From Pseudomonadota bacterium (lineage in GTDB: Bacteria > Myxococcota > Bradymonadia > UBA4248): a stretch of 28,426 nucleotides of DNA. Where the stretch lies: contig JAGBXG010000139.1 of assembly GCA_017629415.1 (NCBI GenBank), positions 1 through 28,426 of the forward strand, given 5' to 3'. The notes under the pieces are model-generated. The model made no database searches and was not told the origin of the DNA. It saw nothing but the letters and a program-made list of their open reading frames with translations. Of this stretch, positions 1 to 6,776 are shown piece by piece (position 1 is the stretch's first letter; every line of letters begins with the position of its first letter). The position numbers and the translations under genes were made by a program.

Positions 1-2
1 AC

Positions 3-137
3 ATAGGGCAGAGCAGAGGGGGCGTGCTAGCGCACGTGACCGACTGCAAGGACGCAGCTGACGAAGAAAGCACACCATTCTGTCGAGCAAAAAGAGACGT
101 TGCCCCAGATCCCACCAAAGAAGCTGAGCACCTTTGA
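3..137 (+). CDS. Possible C-terminal end of a gene entering from the left edge
   Basis: Reading from base 3 there are 44 sense codons before a TGA at 135-137. The residues (for example HVTDCKDAADEESTPFCRAK) do not match a family I recognise. A terminator-like hairpin follows at 191-220, which fits a plus-strand gene ending here. The stretch looks more GC-rich than the macro-domain gene to its right. It is short enough to be open by chance, so this is a tentative call and no function can be given. Confidence 0.3.
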   Translation: MGQSRGGVLAHVTDCKDAADEESTPFCRAKRDVAPDPTKEAEHL

Positions 138-190
138 AATCCTGCAATTATGGATGGTTTTTGTACGGCACAATGAACGTGAAAATCAGC

Positions 191-220
191 GCTCTCCAAT
201 GGAGAAAGGGAGCTCTTTTT
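191..220 (+). terminator. Terminator-like hairpin
   Basis: GCTCTC at 191-196 pairs with GGGAGC at 208-213, with one G-U pair, and a T-rich run TCTTTTT follows at 214-220. This is plausible as an intrinsic terminator for a plus-strand gene ending at 137. The stem is only six pairs. Confidence 0.4.
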
Positions 221-299
221 CTCATTGCGCATTCACCCATTTGCTGTCATGGATCATGTGGTTGTGTGATGTGTGATGATTGTCTTGCGGAGGAAAAAA

Positions 300-1346
300 A
301 TGTCTTTTGAGTTGATTCGTGGTGATATTACACAAGTTCAGGCGGATGCGATTGTGAATGCGGCCAATGTGAAACTGATGCCTGGCGGTGGGGTTTGCGG
401 TGCGATTTTTAAGGCAGCTGGGTTTGAACCATTGCTTGAAGCATGTATGGCGATTGGTCATTGTCCGGTGGGCGAGGCTGTCGCAACGCCGGGTTTTGCT
501 TTGTCGAAAGTGATTATTCATACGGCGGGGCCTGTGTGGAAGGGCGGGCAATATCATGAGCATATATTGTTAGAAAATGCGTACAGGAATAGTGTGAAAT
601 TGGCGGTGGAAAAGGAATGTCAATCAATAGCATTTCCGCTGATTTCAGCAGGTATTTTTGGATATCCAAAAGATTTGGCGTTTGATGTAGCGTCTCAAGT
701 TTTGCGCGAATGTGCCGAACAATATGATATTCATATTATTCTTGTTCTATTTGATTCGATGAAGCTGCTGAATTCGCGTCAGGAAGCCGATTTAATGCGT
801 TATATTGAGTGGCGTGAGCAACAGACTGAAGCCGATGACACGCTTGAACTGAATACTCATAACGCATCTGAGGAAGATTTTGATGACTTTGCAGAAGGTA
901 TGCCGGATTTTACGTCGGCACCATTTCTTGAGAAAGCCAACCTCAAACACGCATCTGAGTCTTGTCATATTTCGCTGGAAGAGGCCTTGGAAGAGGTGGA
1001 ACCTTCATTTTCTGAATACCTTGTTAATCTGATATTAGAACGTTGTGACAATCCGGCTCAAATCTATAAAAAAGCGAATATCGATAGAAAGTTATTTTCT
1101 AAAATTCGCAACAATCGAGAATACAAACCTGGGAAAGCCGTCGTTTTAGCGTTTGCAGTTGCGCTTGAGCTCAATTGGTATGAAACAGTTGATTTGCTGG
1201 CATCGGCGGGTTATGCATTTTCGCATTCTTCGCGATTTGATATTATTGTAGAATACTACATCAAAAACGAGAAATATGATATTTTTGAAATCAATGAAGC
1301 ATTATTTCAATATGAACAACCTTTATTAGGAAGTCAGATATATTGA
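300..1346 (+). CDS. Macro-domain (ADP-ribose binding/hydrolase-like) protein with C-terminal extension
   Basis: The start is ATG 300, set by the ribosome site GCGGAGG at 287-293; an in-frame GTG at 273 lacks such a site. The protein is 348 aa. Residues 1 to about 160 are a macro domain: GDIT at 8-11, NAAN at 20-23, GGGVCGAI at 29-36 and FPLISAGIFGYP at 112-123 are the ligand-binding loops of proteins that bind or hydrolyse ADP-ribose derivatives. A low-complexity acidic linker (about 180-235) leads to a conserved helical C-terminal domain from about residue 236 with signatures KKANIDRKLFSKIRNN, ALELNWYETVDLLASAGYAFSHSS and NEALFQYEQPLLG. I associate this extension with macro-domain and related stress proteins of Firmicutes; it has a helix-turn-helix-like character. 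The gene stands alone on the plus strand and looks more AT-rich in codon choice than its neighbours, so acquisition by transfer is possible. The substrate is unknown. Confidence 0.88.
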   Translation: MSFELIRGDITQVQADAIVNAANVKLMPGGGVCGAIFKAAGFEPLLEACMAIGHCPVGEAVATPGFALSKVIIHTAGPVWKGGQYHEHILLENAYRNSVKLAVEKECQSIAFPLISAGIFGYPKDLAFDVASQVLRECAEQYDIHIILVLFDSMKLLNSRQEADLMRYIEWREQQTEADDTLELNTHNASEEDFDDFAEGMPDFTSAPFLEKANLKHASESCHISLEEALEEVEPSFSEYLVNLILERCDNPAQIYKKANIDRKLFSKIRNNREYKPGKAVVLAFAVALELNWYETVDLLASAGYAFSHSSRFDIIVEYYIKNEKYDIFEINEALFQYEQPLLGSQIY

Positions 1347-1421
1347 TAGATATATGCTAATATCATTATCTTAGAAAATGTATATATTCATATTTATGAG
1401 AGCTGCCGTTGTATCCAAACC

Positions 1422-1449
1422 AAAAAGAGAGCGGAAAGACGCTCTCTTT
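1422..1449 (-). terminator. Intrinsic terminator after the cold-shock-domain gene
   Basis: A perfect 10-bp stem pairs 1424-1433 (AAAGAGAGCG) with 1440-1449, around the six-base loop GAAAGA. Read on the minus strand it ends in TTTTT (1422-1426), so it terminates the minus-strand smpB/cold-shock operon. The stem begins at the stop codon of that gene. It could also stop plus-strand transcription arriving from the macro gene. Confidence 0.75.
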
Positions 1450-1825
1450 ATGATTCCTGCACGGTATTTTGAGCCAATTTGGCTTTGTATTTTTCCAGTT
1501 TTTCGGCTTTTTCTTTAACAGGTATGACGTTGATAGCCGTTTCACCTTTGGTGGTTTTACAGTATTCAAAGATAACTCGCTGACCTCGTCTTAAGAATTT
1601 GACACCCGGCACTTGGATGGCACTTTGATGAACAAAAAGCTCTGTCGTATTGCCGTCTTCCCAGATAAAGCCATACCCGAGAGAACGTTCAAACCAGCGT
1701 ACACGACCATGCGCCGGCCTGCGTTCGATGATATCCTTGTCAATGACAATAGAATCATCTACAGCCGGTACAAAAACGGTATCGCCATCTAATTCTATGG
1801 GATTGATAAAAGGTTTAGTCTCCAC
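1448..1825 (-). CDS. Cold-shock-domain (CSD) nucleic-acid binding protein
   Basis: The protein is 125 aa, longer than a classical 65-70 aa CspA. A cold-shock OB fold occupies about residues 40-102: GRVRWFERSLGYGFIWEDG carries the RNP1-like GYGFI motif and ELFVHQSAI the RNP2-like motif. The first 40 residues are acidic and unassigned, and the C terminus is a lysine-rich helix (KEKAEKLEKYKAKLA). The predicted start is GTG at 1825, which overlaps the end of smpB by 11 bp, so translation is probably coupled to SmpB. No other good start precedes the domain. The likely role is single-stranded RNA or DNA binding, and the link to trans-translation is contextual only. Confidence 0.85.
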   Translation of the reverse strand: METKPFINPIELDGDTVFVPAVDDSIVIDKDIIERRPAHGRVRWFERSLGYGFIWEDGNTTELFVHQSAIQVPGVKFLRRGQRVIFEYCKTTKGETAINVIPVKEKAEKLEKYKAKLAQNTVQES

Positions 1826-2288
1826 GTTCGATATCTCTCTGGGCTGTGCGTGTTTTCAAGGCTTCGCGTTTGTCATAATTCTTCTTACCGCGACAAAGTC
1901 CAAGTTCCAACTTAATTCGCCCATTTTTGAAATACATGCAAAGCGGAATTAATGTCAGACCTTGTCTGTCGAGGACATGGGACAGTTTAGCGAGCTCGCG
2001 CTTGTGAAGCAAGAGCTTACGAGGGCGCAGAGGTTCGTGATTGTTGCGGTTTGCCCAAGGATATTCGGCAATATGCGCGTTGAGCATAAAAAGCTCTGGT
2101 TCTCCTGTTTCGGAAAACTTTGCATACGATTCCCCAAGAGAAACATGGCCGGCACGAATGCTTTTGACTTCGCTACCTAAAAGCACAAGACCGGCTTCGT
2201 ATTTTTCTTCAATGCTGTAATCAAACCATGCGCGTTTATTTTTTGCGATGATTTTCATACCCGAGCTGGTACTTCCCGATTTAGCCAT
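1815..2288 (-). CDS. smpB: SsrA-binding protein SmpB
   Basis: The protein is 157 aa, the usual length. It binds tmRNA and delivers it to stalled ribosomes, where the nascent chain receives a degradation tag. Visible signatures are IAKNKRAWFDYSIEEKYEAGLVLLGSEVKSIR, the SLGESYA segment, the NRNNHEPLRPRKLLLHKREL segment and the C-terminal basic tail GRGKK-like (CRGKKNYDKREALKTR) that enters the decoding centre. The start ATG at 2288 is preceded by AAAGGAGA. It lies 86 bp after der and overlaps the following cold-shock gene. ClpX, which degrades SsrA-tagged proteins, is encoded upstream on the same strand. The tmRNA gene itself is not visible in the window. Confidence 0.97.
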   Translation of the reverse strand: MAKSGSTSSGMKIIAKNKRAWFDYSIEEKYEAGLVLLGSEVKSIRAGHVSLGESYAKFSETGEPELFMLNAHIAEYPWANRNNHEPLRPRKLLLHKRELAKLSHVLDRQGLTLIPLCMYFKNGRIKLELGLCRGKKNYDKREALKTRTAQRDIERGD

Positions 2289-2374
2289 GAAATCTCCTTT
2301 TTATATTTGGGTTTTGTTTTTTGTGAAGCTCCGTCCCACACCACGCCTGAGCTTTGCACCGGCAATCATAACGT

Positions 2375-4075
2375 CTATTTTTTCTTTTCCCATTTTCTGC
2401 GGCCTGCAGGTTTTTTAAAGAGAACTTTGATGGGTGTACCTTCAAAGCCGTAGTAGGCGCGAATTTGGTTCATGAGATAGCGTTTATAATCGGTAGGAAC
2501 AATTTCCGGAGCATTGCATTGCAAAACGAAGGTCGGTGGACGAATGGCGACCTGCTGTGCAAAATAGAACCGGAGATTGCGGCTGCCAACGGTAGGCGGA
2601 TTATGCTGCTCAAGGATGCGTCGGAAAACGCGGTTAAGTTCGCCGGTAGGCACGCGAGAGCTGGCGGTGGTATAAAGTTTTTTCGCGATATCAAGGATCT
2701 TATGTGTTCGGGTGCCGGTAAGGGCGCTGATGGTGAACACGGGCACGTGATCGATAAACGAGAGTTTTTCACGAGCTGCGTTGATATATTCCGAAGCCGT
2801 GCGATCGGTTTTATCGCTGATGCAGTCCCATTTGTTGAGCAGAACGGCAATGGCACAGCCGCGTTCGAGAGCCAGAGCGGCAATTTTGAGGTCTTGTTCG
2901 GTCACGCCGATTTGGACATCAATAACGAGCAACACGACATCAGCGCGTTCAACGGCATCAAGGGCTTTGACGATGCTGAACTTTTCAATACGCTGACTGA
3001 TGGCGCTTTTTCGACGAATACCAGCGGTATCGATAAGAACGTATTGCTGTCCGTCTTTGCCTTCGAGTTCGGAGTCGATCGTATCGCGCGTTGTACCGGC
3101 GATATCGGCGGTCAGCAGGCGTTTATAGCCTAAGAGTTTGTTGATAAGCGTGGATTTGCCGGTATTCGGTTTGCCGAGCACGGCGATATAAATCGTTTCC
3201 TGGCTGACGCGTTCGGCCAATTCTTCGGCGTAAGAAGCCGTCGCAGGAACTTCGTACAGTTCGATATCTTCTTCGGTTTCGAAAGTATGGGACGTTTCAT
3301 CAGAATCTTCATCTTCTGAGTCTAAGGCTTTTTCATCTTCATCTTCTGCATCTAAAGACATTTCGTCAGAGGATTCATCTTCATATTCATCCTCATACAC
3401 GCTGTCTTCATACACGCCATCGTAATCGTCGGCGTCATATTCGTCGTCATCACCGTCTTCGGGTTCAAAACCTTGAGGATATTCGCCGAATTCCTTGGCG
3501 TATTCGTCGGTGAATTCGCCAAAGTCGTTGTCGATGACAAATTTGGCGCGTTTGTCGGCTTCGACATCGTTTTGTGGGAAATCACGGGTGACGGCATCGA
3601 CGAGATCGGGGAATCCGAGGCCGTGTTCTGCGGACAAGGGAAGCATTTCGTCAAACGCGAGTTCGTAGAAATCGTAGGTGAGTTCGAGGTGTTTGTACTG
3701 ATCGACTTTGTTGACGGTCAGAATGATGCGCTTGTTGGAACGTCTGAGAATTTCGGCAATTTGCTGGTCTGCGGGCAAAAGTCCGGCTCTTGAATCGACA
3801 ACGAAGAGAATGACATCGGCTTCTTCGACGGCCAATTGTGCCTGAATGCGCATCTGTTCGAGCAGGATATCGGTGGATTCGGGTTCGAAACCGCCGGTAT
3901 CGATGACCGTAAAGCGGCAGGAGTTCCAGCGTGCAGTGCCGTAATTGCGATCGCGCGTGACACCTGGGGTATTTTCGACGATGGCCATACGTGAGCGCAC
4001 AAAACGGTTGAACAAGCGCGATTTGCCAACATTGGGGCGCCCGACGAGGGCAACGATAGGTAATCTTTCTTTCAT
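2375..4075 (-). CDS. der: Ribosome-assembly GTPase Der (EngA) with a long acidic linker
   Basis: Der is a double GTPase needed for 50S subunit maturation. With ATG 4075 as start the protein is 566 aa, against about 440-490 usually. An in-frame GTG at 4090 inside era is the alternative start. G domain 1 has GRPNVGKS (12-19), TPGVTRDR, DTGG (59-62) and NKVD (122-125). G domain 2 has GKPNTGKS (301-308), DTAG and NKWD. A KH-like C-terminal domain ends in a basic tail (PAGRRKWEKKK). Two oddities stand out. The linker between the G domains (about 170-285) is extremely acidic and about 115 residues long. The first P-loop reads GKSR where Der proteins normally have GKST. The gene starts 4 bp after era, so the two are probably one operon. 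Confidence 0.96.
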   Translation of the reverse strand: MKERLPIVALVGRPNVGKSRLFNRFVRSRMAIVENTPGVTRDRNYGTARWNSCRFTVIDTGGFEPESTDILLEQMRIQAQLAVEEADVILFVVDSRAGLLPADQQIAEILRRSNKRIILTVNKVDQYKHLELTYDFYELAFDEMLPLSAEHGLGFPDLVDAVTRDFPQNDVEADKRAKFVIDNDFGEFTDEYAKEFGEYPQGFEPEDGDDDEYDADDYDGVYEDSVYEDEYEDESSDEMSLDAEDEDEKALDSEDEDSDETSHTFETEEDIELYEVPATASYAEELAERVSQETIYIAVLGKPNTGKSTLINKLLGYKRLLTADIAGTTRDTIDSELEGKDGQQYVLIDTAGIRRKSAISQRIEKFSIVKALDAVERADVVLLVIDVQIGVTEQDLKIAALALERGCAIAVLLNKWDCISDKTDRTASEYINAAREKLSFIDHVPVFTISALTGTRTHKILDIAKKLYTTASSRVPTGELNRVFRRILEQHNPPTVGSRNLRFYFAQQVAIRPPTFVLQCNAPEIVPTDYKRYLMNQIRAYYGFEGTPIKVLFKKPAGRRKWEKKK

Positions 4076-4079
4076 CTTT

Positions 4080-5030
4080 CTATTTCTCACTCATGTAACC
4101 GAATCCCTTCAGGTCTTTGACGCTTTCGCTCCAGTCGCTTTTGACTTTAACGACGAGTTCGAGCTGAATATTGGCGTCGAGAACTGAGGAGAGTTTTTCG
4201 CGAGCTTCGATGCCGAGCTGTTTGATGGCGGCGCCTTTTTTGCCGACGAAAATGGCTTTTTGGCTTTCGCGTTCGACGTAAATCGTAGCTTTAATTTCGA
4301 TGCGTCCGGCATCGCGCAGGGATTTGAAGTCATCGATATGGACGGCGGCTGAGTAAGGCAATTCCTTGCTCATTTGTCGGTAAATGACTTCGCGGATGGT
4401 TTCTGCCGCGAGGAAGCGTTCGCTTTGATCGGTGTAATATTCTTTGGGGTAGAGGGCCGGCTGCACGGGCAAATGTTTTTCGAGGTTGTTGAGCAGGGTA
4501 TCGAATTCTTTGCGCTTGCGAGCACTGACAGCGACGATATCTTTAAAGTCGTAGGCTTTGCTGTATTTGTCGATGATGGGCAGCAATTTGGAGGGATCGC
4601 TGAGCAAATCGAGCTTGTTAATGGCCAGAACAGCAGGTTTATTGGCTGTTTTCAGGGCATCGATGAGGCCCTGTTCGATTTCTTCGATTTCGCCGGATTT
4701 GGTGATAGCGTGGGCGGCATCAATGAGCATGAGAACGCAGTCGGCATCGCCGAGCGCGGACAAGGCGGCATCGACCATGACCTGATTGAGCTTGCGTTTG
4801 AGCCACAGGTGGAGGCCCGGCGTATCGATGAAGACGATTTGAGATTGTTTTCGGTTGACGATGCCGCGAATTTTATCGCGCGTCGTCTGTGCTTTAGAGC
4901 TCGTGATGCTGACGCGTTCGCCGGTCAGGGCATTGACGAGTGTAGATTTTCCGGCATTTGTGCGTCCAACGAGGGCAACAAAGCCGCAACGATATTCTTT
5001 AGGCATAAAATCCATCTCTTGGGGTGCCAT
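4080..5030 (-). CDS. era: GTPase Era (16S rRNA / 30S assembly)
   Basis: Era is a GTPase with a C-terminal KH domain that binds the 3' end of 16S rRNA during 30S assembly. The N-terminal G domain shows GRTNAGKS as P-loop, QTTRDKIRG as switch I, DTPG and NKLD. The KH domain carries IFVGKKGAAIKQLG. The length is 316 aa from ATG 5030; ATGs at 5015 and 5006 are in frame, and 5006 (MPKEYRCGFVALVGR) gives the more typical N terminus. No strong ribosome site decides between them. The stop is 4 bp before the der start. The P-loop has T and A where Pro and Val are usual (GRPNVGKS), a mild change. Confidence 0.96.
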   Translation of the reverse strand: MAPQEMDFMPKEYRCGFVALVGRTNAGKSTLVNALTGERVSITSSKAQTTRDKIRGIVNRKQSQIVFIDTPGLHLWLKRKLNQVMVDAALSALGDADCVLMLIDAAHAITKSGEIEEIEQGLIDALKTANKPAVLAINKLDLLSDPSKLLPIIDKYSKAYDFKDIVAVSARKRKEFDTLLNNLEKHLPVQPALYPKEYYTDQSERFLAAETIREVIYRQMSKELPYSAAVHIDDFKSLRDAGRIEIKATIYVERESQKAIFVGKKGAAIKQLGIEAREKLSSVLDANIQLELVVKVKSDWSESVKDLKGFGYMSEK

Positions 5031-5033
5031 TTG

Positions 5034-5049
5034 AGCTCACAAGTGAGCT
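5034..5049. promoter_or_regulatory. Operator-like palindrome before era
   Basis: AGCTCAC at 5034-5040 and GTGAGCT at 5043-5049 form a perfect 7-bp inverted repeat with a 2-bp centre, directly upstream of the first possible era start. The tiny spacer suits a dimeric DNA-binding protein better than an RNA hairpin. No regulator can be named. Confidence 0.35.
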
Positions 5050-5062
5050 TGTGTTGGCACAT

Positions 5063-5140
5063 ATTTTAGAAAAAAGCTTGGTTTGTTAGAATTTTAGAAA
5101 ATCCCGAGTTTAAAAAATGCCTGGGATTTTAGAAAAAAGC
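5063..5140 (-). promoter_or_regulatory. AT-rich repeats, hairpin and candidate promoter between clpX and era
   Basis: On the minus strand GCTTTTTTCTAAAAT occurs twice (5077-5063 and 5140-5126), with a shorter copy TTTTCTAAAAT at 5101-5091. AAAATCCC (5098-5105) pairs with GGGATTTT (5123-5130), a possible weak terminator for clpX. The copy at 5126-5131 supplies TAAAAT as a -10, with TTGCCC at 5154-5149 as a -35 and a 17-bp spacer, a candidate promoter for the era-der genes. These readings compete with each other, and the assignment rests on sequence only. Confidence 0.3.
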
Positions 5141-5164
5141 GTCATTTTGGGCAAACATCACAAA

Positions 5165-5244
5165 GCCGCCGTGTATTGCGCAAGCAATAGCGGCGGCCCA
5201 AAAGCCGCCGTATTTTCCGCGCTGCAAGCCGGAAAATAGGCGGC
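5165..5244. repeat. Two tandem bulged-hairpin repeats (TAT/ATA family)
   Basis: Copy one (5165-5197) pairs GCCGCC with GGCGGC and TATTGC with GCAATA. Copy two (5204-5244) pairs GCCGCC with GGCGGC and TATTTTCC with GGAAAATA. In both, an unpaired G lies just before TAT. They lie downstream of the clpX stop codon and upstream of era, separated from each other by 6 bp. They belong to the dispersed family described in the findings. Confidence 0.8.
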
Positions 5245-5263
5245 TGATAAAGAGAATAGCAAA

Positions 5264-6517
5264 TTATGATGCACTCTTAGCAAAAGTGACAATCGGCTCA
5301 TGCTGTTTGAGGACGACGCCTTCGTCGATCGTAACACCGGAGATACCTTCCATGGACGGGACTTCGTACATAATGTCGAGCATGACCTCTTCGAAGATGG
5401 AACGCAACCCGCGAGCACCGCTTTTACGGCGGATGGCTTCGCGGACGATGGCACGGCGCGCGTCTTCGGTGACAGTCAGTTTGACGTTGTCGAGTTCGAA
5501 AAGGCGTTCGTATTGGCGCAGAATGCTGTTTTTGGGTTTCCACATAATTTCGAGCAATGCGTCTTCGTCGAGGTCATCAAGCGTGACGATGATGGGAATA
5601 CGTCCCATGAATTCGGGAATAAGCCCGAATTTAATGATATCGATGGTTTCGACCTGCCGTCGGAGTTCAGCTTCTTTTTCATCGCCTTTTTTGCTGCCTT
5701 CATCGCGATGGAAGCCCATATTGCTGACGCCAATGCGGTTTTGAACGATATTCGTAATATTATTGAATGCACCTGAAAAAATGAACAAAATGTTCGTCGT
5801 ATCGACCTGAATAAGGTCTTGTTGCGGGCGATTTTTCGAGCTTTCGGGCGTGAATGTGACCGAACCGGATTCAATCATTTTGAGAAGTGCCTGCTGAACG
5901 CCTTCGCCACCGACATCGCGTCCTTTGTCGCTTCGCGTGGCAATTTTATCGATTTCGTCGATACAAACGATACCTTTTGAAGTACGTTCGATATTTTTGC
6001 CAGACGCAATCCACAAATTTTTAATGATATTTTCAACGTCTTCGCCGACATAACCGGCTTCGGTCAATGTGGTGGCATCGGCAACGGTGAACGGCACATT
6101 GAGGAGCTTGGCGATACTTTGCGCGATAAGCGTTTTGCCGCATCCGGTGGGGCCGGTCATCAAAATATTGCCTTTGGTCAGCTGCACATCGTCGTTATCA
6201 TCGATATGAATATTCTCAATGCGTTTATAATGGTTATAAATGGCGACGCTCATGGCAATTTTGGCGCGATCCTGGCCAACAATATGCTCGTCAAGATATG
6301 CCTTGATGCGCGACGGACGCATGTCGCTTGCCGAAATTTCAACATCTTTGTCAGCTGTTGCCCGACTTTCTTCCTGCATCAGCATGCCCATGCATTTCAT
6401 GGTGCATTCGTCGCAAATGCACACGCCAACATTAGGTGTGTCGCGGCGGAAAACGAGTTTACGAACATTTTTTTCTTCTTTGCCGCAGAATGAGCAGCGG
6501 ATTTTTTTAACGGCCAT
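5264..6517 (-). CDS. clpX: ATP-dependent Clp protease ATP-binding subunit ClpX
   Basis: ClpX is a AAA+ unfoldase that feeds substrates, including SsrA-tagged proteins, to ClpP. The protein is 417 aa, the normal length. The N-terminal zinc-binding domain has C8, C11, C35 and C38. Walker A is GPTGCGKT (122-129), with Cys where Ser is usual. Pore loop 1 is GYVG (155-158) and Walker B ends in CIDEID (185-190). The segment GGEGVQQALLKMIE and the sensor-2 region RKSGARGLRSIFE are conserved. Two substrate and partner loops differ from the usual form: the RKH loop before PQQ reads KNR (about 228-230), and the ClpP-docking IGF loop reads MGF (267-269). clpP is not beside it in this window. It starts at ATG 6517 with no strong ribosome site visible. 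Confidence 0.97.
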   Translation of the reverse strand: MAVKKIRCSFCGKEEKNVRKLVFRRDTPNVGVCICDECTMKCMGMLMQEESRATADKDVEISASDMRPSRIKAYLDEHIVGQDRAKIAMSVAIYNHYKRIENIHIDDNDDVQLTKGNILMTGPTGCGKTLIAQSIAKLLNVPFTVADATTLTEAGYVGEDVENIIKNLWIASGKNIERTSKGIVCIDEIDKIATRSDKGRDVGGEGVQQALLKMIESGSVTFTPESSKNRPQQDLIQVDTTNILFIFSGAFNNITNIVQNRIGVSNMGFHRDEGSKKGDEKEAELRRQVETIDIIKFGLIPEFMGRIPIIVTLDDLDEDALLEIMWKPKNSILRQYERLFELDNVKLTVTEDARRAIVREAIRRKSGARGLRSIFEEVMLDIMYEVPSMEGISGVTIDEGVVLKQHEPIVTFAKSAS

Positions 6518-6633
6518 ATCTGAACATTACCTCAGTAAAATGGGAGCCATCCCCAAAAAACACAGCGGATAATTTTAAGCATACAGACATGAATTGTCAA
6601 CGCAAGTCCGAAATTTTAACATGATAATTTTGG

Positions 6634-6712
6634 GGCGCGTGCTATGTCGGCCTTTCAGGCCTTTCATACGCCGCGCCGTGCGGCTATGTCGCCAAGGCTC
6701 CATACGCCGCAC
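6634..6712. repeat. Two tandem bulged-hairpin repeats upstream of clpX
   Basis: Copy one (6634-6677) has GGCGCG-t-GC and TATG on the left arm, with CATA, an unpaired C and GCCGCGCC on the right. Copy two (6678-6712) pairs GTGCGGC with GCCGCAC around TATG/CATA, again with an unpaired C after ATA. Both loops contain shorter inner pairings (GGCCT/AGGCC and GCC/GGC). They lie between the HARE-HTH gene and clpX. Confidence 0.8.
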
Positions 6713-6752
6713 AAAACCCAATACAGGCCTCAAAGGTGCGGCATTCAATGGC

Positions 6753-6773
6753 GCACATAGTGTTATTATGTGC
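6753..6773 (-). terminator. Short stem-loop after the HARE-HTH gene
   Basis: GCACATA (6753-6759) pairs with TATGTGC (6767-6773), a 7-bp stem ending 3 bp from the stop codon of the minus-strand gene. It has no T run on the minus side, so intrinsic termination is uncertain. A T-rich stretch follows on the plus side, but no plus-strand gene precedes it. Confidence 0.3.
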
Positions 6774-6776
6774 AGA

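Noticed and set aside
1..137. End of a structural RNA (RNase P or tmRNA) near smpB
   Set aside because: A few words such as ATAGGGCAG recall RNase P RNA, but the following conserved regions are absent and no CCA-type 3' end is seen.
2465..3133. 222-residue open frame opposite der
   Set aside because: It is an antisense shadow of the second G domain and KH-like domain of Der, with no motif of its own.
4374..5069. 231-residue open frame opposite era
   Set aside because: It is an antisense shadow of a well-conserved gene; its Asp/Glu/Phe/Gly-rich composition follows from the codon use of era.
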